The notes under the pieces are model-generated. The model saw nothing but the letters and a program-made list of their open reading frames with translations, was not told where the DNA came from and made no database searches. The position numbers were made by a program, and so were the translations under genes. Positions 11,335-22,905 of a DNA stretch of 64,000 bases are shown here, in pieces. This stretch comes from Chloranthus sessilifolius (Eukaryota; Streptophyta; Magnoliopsida; Chloranthales; Chloranthaceae). Location: the NCBI GenBank assembly GCA_021018995.1, contig CM037584.1, positions 141,563,317 to 141,627,316 of the forward strand, read 5' to 3'. How positions within the stretch are numbered: the stretch's first letter is position 1; the number at the start of each line of letters is the position of its first letter.

Positions 11335-11760
11335 GTGAGCCCATATGAGGTCGGGCAGATAATCGGGCAGGTGATGGCTCCCAATGTCATATCTTTTTCG
11401 GATGCTGATTTATCGAAGGAGGGAAATAATTATTTTAAATCCCTCAATATTATTGTAAAGGCTAGAAATATGATAATCCCATTAGTGCTGATCGACAATT
11501 GGTCTGCTTTAAATGTGTGTCCTTTGAGAACTGCTACCAAAATAGGGGTAGATCCATGTATGTTGAGACCAATGAAAACTAGCGCCAGAGGCTTTGATAA
11601 CACGAGAAGAGAGATAATGGGTGAAGTTGACCTTGACGTCGTAATTGGGCCAATGACCTTTTCCATACCATTCCAAGTAATGGACATCCTCCTTCAACCT
11701 GTTATTAGGGTGCCCTTGGTTATATGAAGTTGGGGCATTTCTGTCGACACTGCATCAAAA
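11335..11760 (+). pseudogene. pro: A aspartic protease domain (broken)
   Basis: The retropepsin that would process the polyprotein. The active-site region reads VLIDNWSALNV (about 11486-11518), where the lineage normally has D-x-G-S, so the glycine is replaced by tryptophan. Downstream GEVDLDVVIGPMTFSIPFQVMDI matches the flap and second half of Tat proteases. The frame then shifts by one near 11700, and the expected LHQKLKFVFGQK continues in the next frame. Active-site damage plus the frameshift make this copy inactive. Confidence 0.75.
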
Positions 11761-12590
11761 GCTTAAATTTGTGTTTGGGCAGAAGGTCATCAACATCATA
11801 GGGCAAGGGCATGACGAAAGAGAAAAAGCTACCCACAGCATTGAGAACCCTAAAGTACTAGATGTGTCGCACACGACTGAAGATACAGACCTCCACAATT
11901 TTGAATATAAGGTATCAATCGTAGTCCCGGAGCCCCCAGAAAGCATCACCTTGAAAACTAGAGGCGGGATGGTAATAGCTGTAGCCATGCTCCAGAAATG
12001 GGGCTATAAAAAAGGAAAGGGATTAGGACCCCGATTATAAGGAAGGAGAGAGCCAGTCAAGGCCATGGGCGGGCAGTAGATCAGATTTGGGTTAGGCTAT
12101 AGGTCCACAGAAGAAGAAGTGCGAGAGGCTAAGGAAAAGACCCGAACCATTGCTGTAGCAAGAGCCAGGGGAATAAACTTGGAAGAGAAATCCCATCCTC
12201 GACCTCACATTCGGAACACCTTCGTGAGCGACAAAATTATGAAGATCGATCAGAATGGGGTAACACAGTTAACCCCACACTAACTAGCAGCCCTTGTCCA
12301 CCCCACCAATCCCTAAATTATCCCTCCCAACCTGGAAATAGACCTGGCCGCTTTGTCCCTTTTTGAGGAAGAGTTTTCCATACCTTCGCAATCTCCCCCT
12401 GTGGTAAACCACCACAGGACCTTGTTGACATTTGAGGACAGAATCTCAGACGAATCAAGGATCAACATGATGGAGCCTGACTCCAAGGAATCATATCAGC
12501 CAACCTCCTCTATCAAGGCAGGTAAAGGTGAAGCACGTTAGGTAAGGAATTGGGCATCCACGCCCCAAACTCTGGAAGCAGCAAGTGGCC
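11761..12590 (+). pseudogene. A G-patch-like segment between protease and reverse transcriptase
   Basis: The frame 11771-12040 ends in MLQKWGYKKGKGLGPRL, a G-patch-like glycine motif (W-G-Y-K-x-G-K-G-L-G) that plant Tat polyproteins commonly carry between protease and reverse transcriptase. G-patch segments bind RNA or helicases in other proteins; the role in these elements is not established. A TAA follows directly. Further fragments in frame (REAKEKTRTIAVARARGINLEEK, and 12353-12541) are broken by several stops. Confidence 0.65.
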
Positions 12591-12960
12591 TAAAATTTGA
12601 CACCCGTTTCTAAAAAAAAATAACCTATAAAAAGTGAGGTTAACTCTTGGCAGGCAACACAGTGCATGTATAGAGACCCGCCCTGCCAAGGGCCGATCCC
12701 CAGAGAAAAAGAAAAAACTAAAAAAATAGAAAAAGAAAAAGATAAAAACATAGAAAAAATAAAAAATCTAAAAAAATTGTCTTTCAAAATTCTCCAGAAA
12801 ATCAAAGAAAAAGATGCCTTAATTGAGAAACCCATCCCATGTGAAATCGACTCCTTTCCTATAGAAATACAAGAAGAGATAGGAGTCACGAGTCTGGACG
12901 AGGAAATCCCTGCTACAGAGCTTCCCAATGAACTCCTTGAGTGACTTATTGACTTTGAGC
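12591..12960 (+). pseudogene. A lysine/glutamate-rich linker
   Basis: Translates to a highly charged K/E-rich stretch (EKEKTKKIEKEKDKN, then KIKEKDALIEK) before the reverse transcriptase. The A-rich DNA makes it compositionally odd next to its neighbours. A linker is usual at this point of Tat pol; the charge run may be a local expansion of AAA-rich sequence. Confidence 0.45.
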
Positions 12961-13769
12961 ACGGTCCTACCCTGATCGTTGAAGAAATAGAGGATGTCAA
13001 CCTGGGTACAAAGGAGGTTCCTAGAATCACCAAGATCAGAACGTCGCTATCTCCTGAGGAAAGAAAAATCATGATTGATTTCCTTCAGTCATACCAAGAC
13101 GTCTTTGCATGGTCGTATGAGGATATGCGTGATTTGGATACCACTTTGGTCGAGCATGAGTTGCCGCTATATCCAAATGTTAAGTCGGTCAAGCAAAAGT
13201 TGAGACGCCTCAGGCCAGAATGGATGCTGAAAGTGAAGGATGAGGTCATCAAGCAGTATGATGCGGGGTTTCTCATGGTCTCCAAGTACCCGTAATGGCT
13301 AGCCAATATCGTCTCTGTACCAAAGAAAGATGGAAAGGTTCGCATGTGCATTGACTTCAGAAACCTGAACAAAGCAAGCTCGAAGGACAACTTCCCGTTG
13401 CCACACATTGACATCTTGGTCGATAATACTGCAAGACATTGAATGCTCTCGTTTATGGATGAATTCTTTGGGTATAATCAGATCAAGATGGCAGAAGTGG
13501 ACGGAGAGAAGACATCGTTCATCACTCCATGGGGAACTTTCTGCTACCTAGTCATGTCATTCGAGCTGAAGAATGCCGGTGCAACATATCAGAGAGCCAT
13601 GAAGACACTGTTCCATGACATGATGCACCGAGAAATTGAGGTGTACATCGACGACATGATTTCCAAGTCACCAGAATGAAGTGACCATTTGATTAATCTC
13701 CAAAAACTATTTGAGAGGCTGAGAAAATACAGGTTGCGCTTAAACCCTTAGAAGTGTGCATTCAGTGCC
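12961..13769 (+). pseudogene. pol: A reverse transcriptase (broken, catalytic YIDD present)
   Basis: Clear Ty3-type reverse transcriptase of the Tat lineage: FAWSYEDM, KQKLRRLRPEW, VPKKDGKVRMCIDFRNLNKAS, DNFPLPHID, FGYNQIKMA, FITPWGTFCY and GATYQRAMKTLFHDMMH, then the catalytic VYIDDMISKS (YIDD at about 13644-13655). In-frame stops occur after KYP (13293), after TARH (about 13440), after SPE (13677) and before KCAF (about 13750). These are single-codon changes in one otherwise constant frame, typical of point decay after insertion. The enzyme would copy element RNA into DNA in the particle. Confidence 0.9.
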
Positions 13770-14300
13770 ATGCCAGAAAAACTATTAGGCTTCATTGTCA
13801 GCAGAAGAGGCATAGAGGTTGACCCAATCAAGGTAAAGGCTATAGTTGAAATGCTACCGCCATCTACTGAGAAAGAAGTTAGAGGCTTCTTGGGCAAGAT
13901 ACAATACATCAGTCGATTCATTGCACAACTCACTCCTATCTGCACATTGATCTTCAAGCTACTGAGAAAAGATTCACCCGTTGAATGGAACGATGACTGC
14001 CAGCTAGCATTTGATAGAATTAAAGGTTACCTCCTCAACCCACCAGTTTTGGTGTCGCCCAAACCCAGGAGACCACTCTTAATGTATCTCTCCACAACGG
14101 AAGTATCGATGGGATGTGTCCTAGGGCAACATGATGAAACAGGAAGAAGAGAGCAAGCCATATACTACCTATTCACTGATTACTAGACATGCTATTCTCA
14201 TCTAGAGAAAGCATGCCTGGCTCTCGTATGGGCCACACAGAGGCTTCGCCATTACTTGCTATATCTCAAGCTGTTCTACTCCTAGCATGAATGGATCCAT
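13770..14300 (+). pseudogene. pol: A first (retroviral-type) RNase H and connection domain, degenerate
   Basis: LLGFIVSRRGIEVDPIKVKAI and VRGFLGKIQYISRFI are the thumb/connection, followed by the RNase H start MYLSTTEVSMGCVLGQHD and ACLALVWATQRLRHYLL. The usual first catalytic Asp is not seen in this copy (STTEVS). In the Tat lineage this first RNase H is generally degenerate and its work is thought to be taken by the added archaeal-type domain that follows. A TAG at about 14184 and loss of frame after 14270 break the reading. Confidence 0.8.
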
Positions 14301-14536
14301 TGAAATAACTATTCGAGAAGCCGACTCTCACTAGCCGAACTCCACAATGGTAACTTCTCCTATCTGAATTTGACATCACAGATGTCACATAGAAGTCGAT
14401 CAAGGAGTAGGCACTCGCCGATCATCTTGTCGAGAACCCTTTACCTTATTATGAGCCTTTGAGAACTGAATTCCCAAATGAGGACATCTTGTTCATGAAA
14501 GAGGATGATGCAGCGGAGACATAGGAATCTTGGGTA

Positions 14537-14930
14537 ATGCACATTGATGGGGCAACAAATGTCGAGGGTCAAAGAGTAGGCGCTATTCTAATTTCACCAA
14601 AAGGATCTCACGTACCAGTGTCCATCAAGCTTTACTTCCCATGCACAAACAACATGGCCGAATATGAGGCATGCACATCAGGCCTACAAGCAACACTTGA
14701 CCTGAAAGTAACCCATTTCAGGGTGTTTGATGACTCACAATTGTTCATATGTCAGACAAATGGAGATTGGAAGATGAAGGATGAAAAGTTGATCCCATAC
14801 CATGAGCATCTCGAGGATCAAATAACATGTTTCGATGGTATTACTTTCTCTTATGTCCCACGAGTGAGAAATCGCTTTGCAGATGCACTAGCAACATTGG
14901 CATCGATGATCAAGATTCCATATGGTGTCG
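14537..14930 (+). pseudogene. pol: A second, archaeal-type RNase H (four catalytic acids present)
   Basis: The frame 14537-15469 begins MHIDGATNVEGQRVGAILISP, the added RNase H typical of Tat/Ogre elements. The four catalytic acids can be read: D in HIDGA, E in NNMAEYEA, D in FDDSQL and D in NRFADALATLAS. It is uninterrupted through this domain. It would remove RNA from RNA-DNA hybrids. Its survival next to a damaged first RNase H in the same copy fits the lineage pattern, although one copy proves nothing about selection. Confidence 0.85.
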
Positions 14931-15719
14931 AGATGAAGCCGCTCATGATTGAGCAGAGGAGTGAGCCAGCCTTTTGTCTCCAGATTGAGGAACCCACAAG
15001 GTTAGATGATGAGCCTCCATGGTTCTCAGATATCAAGAATTTTCTCGACACTCGAGCCTTCCCTGAGGGTACGTCCAAGGTAGATAGGCGGACCATCCAA
15101 CATTTAGCGGCCAATTATGTCATCTGCGGTGAGTGCCTTTATTGGCGGTCATATAATAATATCCTGCTCCAATGTCTAATTGAGGGCGAGGTAGCCAACA
15201 TTATGAAAGAGATCCATGAGGGAGTATGCGGGGCCCACGTCAATGGGCACATGCTCGCCAAAAAGATCCTACGACAAGGATATTTCTGGACTACCATGGA
15301 AGATGACTGTTACAAGCACATTCAGAAGTGCTACAAATGCCAAGAACACTCCAGTTTGATATATGCTTCGGCCATAGATCTACACAGCATGACCACTCCT
15401 TGGCCATTCACCACTTGGGGCCTCGACGTCATCGGAAAAGTAAATCCGAAAGCTTTGAATGAGTACTAGTTCATCCTCGTTGCCATTAAATACTTCACCA
15501 AATGGGTAGAGGCAGCATTCTGTACGAATATCATGGCCAGTCATGTCGATAAGTTCATCAAGATTAATATTGTTTGTCGATTCAGGGTACCAAAGGATAT
15601 CATCACGAATAATGACACTAACTTTACGAACAAGCACATCAGGGCCTTTTGCGAGTAGTACAAGATCAAACATCATCGCTCGTTGCCTTATCGGCATAAA
15701 CCAACTAAGCTGTCGAAGC
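14931..15719 (+). pseudogene. pol: A integrase, N-terminal and part of the core (truncated)
   Basis: The zinc-binding region is readable (HEGVCGAHVNGHMLAKKI, then CYKHIQKCYKCQ), followed by the core start TWGLDVIG with the first catalytic Asp. A TAG lies after LNEY (15467). The second catalytic position reads IITNNDTNF where the family has TDN, so Asp is replaced by Asn. The reading reaches the HRSLPYR block and then is cut by the LTR F' at 15720, so the third catalytic residue is missing. Integrase would insert the cDNA; this copy is dead. Confidence 0.85.
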
Positions 15720-16413
15720 TGCTAACCTATTGCAAGCGCACAATAGAAATTACAACACTAGTATGGGATCGTTCCCACGAGGAAGGTCAAAATTTCTTTT
15801 GCTGTGAAAACTTTTATTTGTCTTCTAAAGATCTAATCAACTAGAGAAATCAGAATAAAAGAATGGTTGTTTAAACTAATTGCAGAAAAGTAAATCTAAA
15901 TCCTCCTAGTTCCAGACTATGGCCGTCAATAACAATCCTTCAGTTCTCAAATGCTTACAAAAGTTCAGTACCGTTACACCATATCTTAGTTCTCTAGAAT
16001 TTGGGCGTCAATTAAAAACTTGATTTCTTCAACACAAATTTATACTAATCAACAATCTTTTCAAAATTTGGGCGTAATCAAACTCATGAAAATTGAAGAC
16101 GGAAAATAAAAACCGTTACACTAATATCCTCAAACTCTCAAGTTTAGTCGTCAATTAAAATCAAGAAGAATTGAATGTTTACAAAGCAGTAAAGTGCATA
16201 AAATAAATCTAAACTAGCAAGTAAAGTAGAACCATCGAAAGGGTCGATCTTTTAGAATTCTTTAGTCTTGGTTGTTAGGCAAGACTTTCAAAAATCTGTG
16301 GATGATTTTACTTGATAAAAACTATTCTAAGGTGATTTTCAAGAATTCCAACCCCTGTTGTCAATTGATGCTGAAAATTCCTTGGATAAGTTTTCTCCTA
16401 TGCCGAGCCCTCT

Positions 16414-16421
16414 TATTTATA
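16414..16421 (-). promoter_or_regulatory. TATA box of LTR F'
   Basis: The minus strand reads TATAAATA within TATAAATAAGAGGG. The same words occur in F at 54705-54712. Confidence 0.6.
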
Positions 16422-16721
16422 GATCATAAGGGGTCGGTATATATTATTTAAATTCTAATAAAAGAAAACTACTAAAAATAAAATATTTCTAATATAACTC
16501 AAACTTCTAATCCTAGTTCTTCCTTGCTTTGGTAGGTAGATGCAAGACTTTTCTCCTCTATTTTTGGTAGCAGAGAACCGTAGGATTCTTCTCGTATATC
16601 TTCGTCAATCTTCTCAGATATGTGGATTGATAAACTTTTAATTTAAGTGGTCTTCTAATTCTGTGCATGGCGGTATAGTTCTCACATGATCAGTAGCAGC
16701 AGAGGTTTTGATTTTTATACA

Positions 16722-16945
16722 ATCGTAATTACGATTATTCTCTTCTTCATAGTATGATTTCTCCGTTCGATCGTATTCTTTACTTTGTGTCCTCTAGTCT
16801 TCAGCATCTTCTGAAGAATTGTAAATACGATTTCTTTTTTTTCATCTTTTTCGTTCGTTTGTAATTACAATTTCTCTGATTCTTTCAGCTTACTGACTGA
16901 CGCCTCCATACGATTGGCCGTATCTTCATATGATTGTATTTCTTA
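16722..16945. repeat. AATCGTAATTACGATT-type palindromes in LTR F'
   Basis: At least five units: AATCGTAATTACGATT (16726), GATCGTATTC near 16770, TTGTAAATACGATTTC (16816), TTGTAATTACAATTTC (16858) and CATACGATTGGCCGTA (16908). The units lie upstream of the TATA box on the element strand. The F LTR carries the same type at 54245-54395. Confidence 0.7.
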
Positions 16946-17099
16946 CTACTTTTTGAGTTTATTTCGGCAAAGATTAGCACTTTGGCTATGTTCTCCCATC
17001 TGTTCTTAATATCTGCATATCAACGTCATATTAGTAGCAAACTAGGGTCTAGCATCTCTAAGTTAAGGGTGATAAAATGGTACATTATGTGACTGATCA

Positions 17100-19399
17100 A
17101 CATTCTCTTAAACTGTGTTTCTAGTGTGTATTCTCGACTAATTCTCTCCAATGGGTGCATCGTTGTGGGTTCTTTTCTTCCCTCGGCTTGGTCCTGTACC
17201 GGCATTTTCAGCAGCTTGGTAATTCTTCCCGACCGAGTGATGAATCGACTGTCTCCTTATTCCTCCTGTTAGCATTAGCACCGACCTGGTTGTAATTGAG
17301 TGGGACCTGGTGTGGGTCATATGACGGCCTGGGTATATGACATGGGGTGGATATAGGTGTTTGGGCCAGATGGAATAGTGGAGGTGAGGTAAAGCTGGGT
17401 AAAATGTGCTTGATGGGGACTGGTGATGGGAAGTATGACCTTAGTCTAAAGGTGCCACCTAGGGTTCGAGGTTTCAGAAGTAATCAGCCAAATTGAGGAG
17501 TTCGACCACCCTTACTGTCTCATTTACCTGATTCCATTACCTCGGCGATGTGGAATTTTCTCCTCTGGTGATGAATTAAGAGGGATCAAACTCGCCCATA
17601 TCTTCCTCAACCATGTTAATTGTAGGCCCAGGGCCCATTCCCCCTAACGGGTGTGGCAATAGTTGTGCTTGGATGATAATGGTATGAGGGTTTGCATGGG
17701 GAGGTGCTGGAGGGATGATCTTCCCTGCCTCGATGAGGTCTTGTATCGCATGCTTTAAAGGAAAGCATCGATCAGTCAGATGACCCGGTCCTTGGTGAAG
17801 TTGCAATGTACGTTGGGAATGAAGTTCCTCGGGAGCGGATTCGGTGGAGGTCATGACTGGAATGGGGTGACCAATCCCTTTTTGATCAATAAAGGTAATA
17901 AGACATTTAGAGGCTGTCCCAACGGAGTGAACACTCGGTTGAAGCAGGCCCTTCTTTACTCGGGGGTTAGCTGTGCCCCTAAGCCATTGCCTTGTCTCTG
18001 GGGTGGATCTGCCTGTGTTGGGGCTTGCTGTACTGCCCCAAATTGGAAGGGTGCTATGGTTGCACTGGGCTGTGAGGTCATAATTGGTTGTACCTCTGCA
18101 CCTGCCCTTTTTCTATTCTTTGCTCTACAAACTTGCGATCTTGTTGGCCACGATTTTGTTTAGTCACCCCTCTCTAACTGTAACCTTGCATTGGTTGGCA
18201 TTCCTTACGAGACCGGTAAAGCTTGCTTGTTGTTGATACACTAGAAAATTTGATATGATTGGTAGCACGGTTTTCGCTATCATTTCCATTGGTTCTTAAT
18301 CCGGTATTCGGTTTCTCACTTGGGCTATCAGGGCCCTCCATCTTCCTAGATACTCATTAAAAGTTTCATCAAATTTTTACTTCAGCTGGGCCAAATCTGA
18401 CTTACGTGGCTCAATGTCGATGTTATAGACATATTGCTCATGGAACAAGTGAGTGAGGTCTCACTAGGTTTTCAACATAGATGGTTCCACAGAAGTGAAC
18501 CATCGCAATGTCAGGCTAGTGAGTCTCTTTTGGAAGACCTTGATGAGGAGGCGCTTATCTCTGCCTTATTGGCACATATCCCCATAGTAAGATTTTAGAT
18601 GGGCAATTTGATTGCCCGTGCCATTGTATTTATAGACAGTAGGCACTTTGAATTTGGGAGGTAATGGTACCTCAGTGAATAGGCACAAATCTAAAAAATC
18701 GATGATGTGGATCTCGGCTCCTCTGAGCTTCATCAACTGCTTTTGTATTTTATCCATTTTCTCTCTTAGCAACTCATATTCTTTGGACTACAAAACCTGG
18801 GGCTGTTCCCCCTACTAGTTGCCCCATTCGTTCCAAGCTACCTGTTGGTTTGGGAATGTAGGTTGTGGGGGATTGAAACTAGTAAATGCCCCAATATAGG
18901 CCTCACTTCCACTGGCCTTGTCTTCCTCATATTGGTGGCCTGTATCGAAGAGTGGTGGTGATGGGGTGAGGTTAGCTAGCGGATTTTGGATCGGTTGGGT
19001 GGGTTTCTGGTGGGCCATTGCAATTGGTGGGAATTTGATGATTGGGTTGGGGAGTGAGAGGATGTGCGAATGGTGGATGGTTGGAGGTTTGTGACGGGTT
19101 CCCATGCTGGGTTGGGTATGATGGGTTTAGGTGGAAATGATTTACGCCGGATTGGTGGGTCGGGCGAGATGAGTTTGGAATGGGGTAGGCTTGTGGGATC
19201 GGATTTTGTGCGGGGTATTGGGGGAATCTTGGATGGTTATGAAAGGCCATCCTTGGTTTAGGCCGGAATGGGTTTGAGATTGGGGATATGGCATTTGGGG
19301 GCCATTTGGATAACTCCATGGTTGGTGGAGGGAGCCTTGGGAGGTGTTGACAATGGGTGGTTGGTATTTTGGGTGAAAGATGTTTGGAGATTTTAGAGG
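17100..19399 (-). pseudogene. gag: Element B gag, central and C-terminal part (broken)
   Basis: Minus-strand Gag of a Tat-like element close to A. Readable blocks in order: YEEDKASGSEAYIGAFTS (about 18915), LREKMDKIQKQLMKLRGAEI and LPPKFKVPTVYKYNGTGN (18770-18600), and the knuckle LHQGPGHLTDRCFPLKHAI with QDLIEAGKI (17800-17700). Each has a direct counterpart in A. Stops and frameshifts separate the blocks. The solo LTR B' interrupts it at 19405. Downstream parts (protease, reverse transcriptase) are missing; the sequence ends at the LTR F'. Confidence 0.75.
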
Positions 19400-19404
19400 G
19401 TTTG

Positions 19405-20857
19405 TGTGCAACCGCAGGATTTTTGACGGTCCTGTCGCGACGATGCACACTCGTGAAAAAAATATAGAGTCACCACCAAGAGCTTTTGGTGTCTCGAGAA
19501 ACCTAAATTAATTTTATAAATACCGAAGTGCCAAAAATATGACTCTGATTCACCGGTCTACGCCAAAGGATCTTGGGTAGGGGCTTCGGTTATCGATCGG
19601 GAAGGTGTTAGGCACCCGACCAACTCGCTTAAAAGCGGTCTCTACTTGTGGCTAAAATAAACTAGAAAAATAAGAAAAAAAAGAGCACATCCTCTTCTCC
19701 TAAGGCACCTTGACCCTATTTGTGCCCCTCCGCCACTATCGAGATTTCAATGGCGTAACGACACAAATTCAAGGGTAGAGTAAAAGCTGAGAAGGTAGAG
19801 GAATAGAGGAGAGAGCCGGAGCTCTCGGGCCCTTGTAGCACGCGTGTGGACCTTCGTGTAGGTGCACTTGATGAGCTTCCGATAGCTTGAATGGGTTATA
19901 ACCTCTAAGGCTTGATAGCTAAGGGGTAGAGGAAGAAGGCTAGGGGGTGGTTTTCTCCTAACTCAAGGTTTTTTTAGTAGAAGATGGGGTCTAAAGGGGG
20001 CTTTTGAATTCTGGAATTGGTATGGAATGGGTGCACCAAAGGGAGGAAAAACTTCTCTCTTAATCTTTTTCTCTCTTGGAAAAATTTTCAAGCCTTTGTA
20101 AAGGAGAGGTTAGGAGGGTGCTTAAGTGCTAATTTGGGTTAGCAATTAGGTAATCTCCTAATCTAAGGTTTCCTAGGGCTTCAATGGTAGATGATAGGGT
20201 GAGGTTTTAAATAACAAAAGGGTTGCAAATAGGGTAATCAGGGGTGCAACAGTCCTAATGAAACCCATCATAAACATTGAGATGGTCAACAAGTCAAACC
20301 CCAAAAGTAGATTTCGAGCAAAAACCCATGGTTACTATAGCTAAGCCTGGCGTGTGTATTACACACGCCAAGCATAACTACAGTGTCTGAAAGTTCAGAG
20401 CCCGAGGAGTGGCCCACCTATACTTGGCATGTGTATTAGATGCGCCAAGCCATTTTTGGAGAAAAATGGCTTGGTGCATATAATACATGCGCCATGTATG
20501 CCCTAACCAAGTGCAACTCCTGGGCACTGCTCGGATTGCCGTAACTTTTTACGTACAACTTAGGTTGAGGTAACTCTTGGCTTGTTGGAAAGATGAGAAC
20601 CTCTACCTTTCAATGGTATAAGATTCAGTCATAGTAGAGGTCCCTCCCAGCCTCGACACATCCCTCTCTGACCATTGCCCGAGAGGGTTAACTGTGGGTT
20701 CGGAGAGGTCGGGGGCAATTTCTAAAGGTTTGGGAAGGTTCCTAAGGGTTTGAGAAAAGTACCTAAGGGTATGGGGGGTGGTATCGAAAGCTCGGGGGTG
20801 CGCCTCTCTCGAAGTATGTTTCGATCAGGCCTTGGGCTAATTTTGGGTGTCTACAGT
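19405..20857 (-). mobile_element. Solo LTR B' (Tat type) with target duplication GTTTG
   Basis: The element strand starts TGTAGACACCC at 20857 and ends GGTTGCACA at 19405. It is flanked by GTTTG at 19400-19404 and 20858-20862, a perfect 5-base target duplication, and by B gag on both sides. This is a clean insertion reduced to one LTR by LTR-LTR recombination. It is related to the A LTR throughout (for example the AGGTGTTAGGCACC and TGGGTTTCATTAGGACTG blocks). Three inverted motif units lie at 20348-20370, 20431-20455 and 20470-20495. Confidence 0.9.
20348..20495. repeat. Inverted motif units in B'
   Basis: The first unit is perfect: arm TGGCGTGTGTA, one base, arm TACACACGCCA (20348-20370). 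Two degenerate units follow at about 20431 and 20470. The same arms recur in the A LTR and A leader. Confidence 0.8.
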
Positions 20858-20862
20858 TTGTT

Positions 20863-21430
20863 GGGGGTTTATCGGTATTTGGGGTAGATTTGGAAGACTG
20901 TGTGAGGCCTTCCATGCTGTGTATACCCTTACCATCTCCTCCATCATCATCATGGGATCTGACATGGGGTTGGATGTGGATGGTGATTTGCTCGATGGGA
21001 GAGATGTATGGGGTGGTGGTAGTGCTTGGGTTGAAGTGGTCGAAAAATTGGGCAAACCGAATGACCCAGTGATGGTAAATGGCGGTTGGGTTGATAGGTT
21101 GGAGATGAGAATCTCCTTCATGGGACGATGCGTGGGGGATGTTTCCGCATCGACGGTGGTTGGCTTGACTGACCAAACCATGGTTTGGAAGTGGGTGGGG
21201 TATGGATTTCTTGGGTAAGGACCAAAAAATTTCTTTTTTGTCCTCTTCCCCCATGAGGTGGTGGCAGATATGGTGATGCCGTGGTTGCAACAAAACTCTT
21301 TTTTTTTGTGTGTGTTTTGATCATTTGAGAAATCTTAGCTAAAATCACAATCCTCAATTCAAGTTCGAATACATATTCAGATTCAAAATTCAATTTCATA
21401 ATTTTAGATTCATAGTTCTTATTCAAAATT
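20863..21430 (-). pseudogene. gag: Element B gag, N-terminal part
   Basis: Minus-strand frames contain STQPPFTITGSFGLPNF and MMMMEEMVRVYTAWKAS, which match TQPPFTFTGPFGVPIF and MAMMDEMWKAYTIWKAS in A, so this is the start of the B Gag. It joins the part beyond the solo LTR B' when that LTR is ignored. No start codon or primer site for B could be located to the right. Confidence 0.7.
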
Positions 21431-21823
21431 CAAAGATCATGCTCAGGGTTCTTATTTAGAGTTTCTGAATTCATATCATTGTTCACGAGTTCAAATACAC
21501 GGATTCACCGCCGTGTCGGTTCAAATACACAGATTCATGATTTCAGGTTCATGTTCATATTCAAGTTCAAATACACGAATTAACCATTGTGTTGGTTCAA
21601 ATACTGATCCACCGTCATGTCGGTTCAAATACACGAATTAACCATCATGTCGGTTCAAATACACAGATTAACCGTTGTGTCGATTCAAATACACGGATGG
21701 TCAGTGTTTGATTTCATGATTTCATGGTCATGTTTCATAGTTCATTTTCGGAGTTTACTGATCAAGGTTCAATTCATTATTTCATGTTCATATTCATATT
21801 CATGTTCAACAAGTGGTGATAAT
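21431..21823. repeat. Tandem repeat with unit about 37 bases
   Basis: Between 21484 and 21705 the words TTCAAATACACGAATTAACC and CATGTCGG or CGTGTCGG recur about six times at a spacing of about 35-40 bases with substitutions. The flanks are made of GTTCATATTCA-like words. No gene is seen. It may belong to the leader of B. Confidence 0.6.
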
Positions 21824-22627
21824 TGTCAAACCCCTGAGCTACGTTAATAAGGTCACTTGAACTAAGAAATCAAGCCCCTGAGCTATGTTAATAGGGTCAC
21901 TTGAACCGGATCTTACAATCGCGGAGACACAAACAAAGACATGGATCACATAACATATACAAGATTATTAACAAGAACTGAAACTTATCGGATCAAATAT
22001 AATGAGGTATCAAGTACAAGTATACAAACTAATAGTAATGATGCAAATCAGATATAGGAGTCATATGCAATATCATATCGAAATGCGAGTAGAAACATGC
22101 AAAACGCGAGCGTAAATCCAGATTTCATTCTTTAAAATATGGCAATATTTCTCGTTTAGCAATTCCAGAAAAATATTAGTGTTTAATAATGGCATCAATA
22201 ACACAAATTCATGAAAAACAAGGTTTCGACAAAGTGTTCTTTCCTACAATTTATTTTTCGAATTCAATACAAAAACTAACTTTAAATTCCAATCATCAAG
22301 TCCATGAATTGAAATTAAATGCAATTACATAGTAAACTTTCCCTACCTCGTGATCAAGGTTACGTGCTACACGTGCATACATGCATCCAAGTAAAAATCT
22401 CTTTTCACATGCTCTTCGTGAGCACCTAAAATGCATTAAACATATTCAACATGCTTAGCACACATACTGGGTCACTATAGACCCCTCATGTGAACAATAC
22501 GTGTTTAACTAGATAAAACACAACCCACATTTCGACACATAGGCTTGCCTCGGCAAGGCACAAGGTTGCCTCGGCAAGCCTCTCAGCTTGCCTCTTGCTG
22601 AGGAAAGCTTCTCAGCTTGCCTCTACT
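21824..22627 (-). mobile_element. Fragment K, probable LTR remnant on the minus strand
   Basis: No gene seen. A 48-base direct repeat (CCCCTGAGCTACGTTAATA and a near copy) sits at 21830-21910. The right end (22552-22620) carries CTTGCC-TC-GGCAAG palindromes of the same type as LTR I at 22783-22900, but in the mirror arrangement. I infer a fragment of a related LTR in opposite orientation. The alternative, that it is the 5' part of LTR I itself, is not excluded. Confidence 0.35.
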
Positions 22628-22905
22628 TGTCACTAAATTTTGACCTTTTAAATGTTATATTCATAAATTTGTTAATTCATGAAAGTTATAGGGCTCATTT
22701 TACCCTTTCCAACGCATCAAGAATTGTGCCAATAGGAGTTCGAGGTCAAACGTTATGACCGAAATACCAAACAAGGTCAAGTTGCCCAGGGTTGCCGAGG
22801 CAAGATGCAGGGTTGCTGTGGCAAGCCTATCAGCTGTGCACCTTACCGCGACAAGCTTGTGGGGTTGCTGTGATAAGCTTGATGTACAAGCTTGCTGCGG
22901 GTGCC
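22552..22905. repeat. CTTGCC-GGCAAG palindromes around the K/I junction
   Basis: Units include GGCTTGCCTCGGCAAGGC (22552), GGTTGCCTCGGCAAGCC (22564), GGTTGCCGAGGCAAG (about 22790) and GGTTGCTGTGGCAAGCC (about 22811), followed by looser copies to about 22905. Arms of 6-7 bases are separated by two bases. Confidence 0.7.

Larger units (their letters stand above)
15720..17099 (-). mobile_element. LTR F' (lone LTR of the F family)
   Basis: The reverse complement of this stretch matches the F LTR at 54038-55510: it starts TGATCAGTCACATAATGTACC, then TTTTATCACCCTTAACTT, and ends with CGCTTGCAATAGGTTAGCA. No internal region follows, so it is a lone LTR. Flanks GAAGC (left) and AACAT (right) do not match, so no target duplication is visible. 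The left side is A integrase and the right side is B gag in opposite orientation, so this LTR may mark a recombination junction rather than a clean insertion. The minus-strand TATA box (TATAAATA) is at 16414-16421. Confidence 0.75.

Noticed and set aside
9500..15719. A as an active autonomous element
   Set aside because: More than ten stops, at least two frameshifts, damaged protease and integrase active sites, and a missing 3' half.
18972..19448. 158-codon frame as an independent gene
   Set aside because: It is part of B Gag N-terminal low-complexity coding and runs into the solo LTR.
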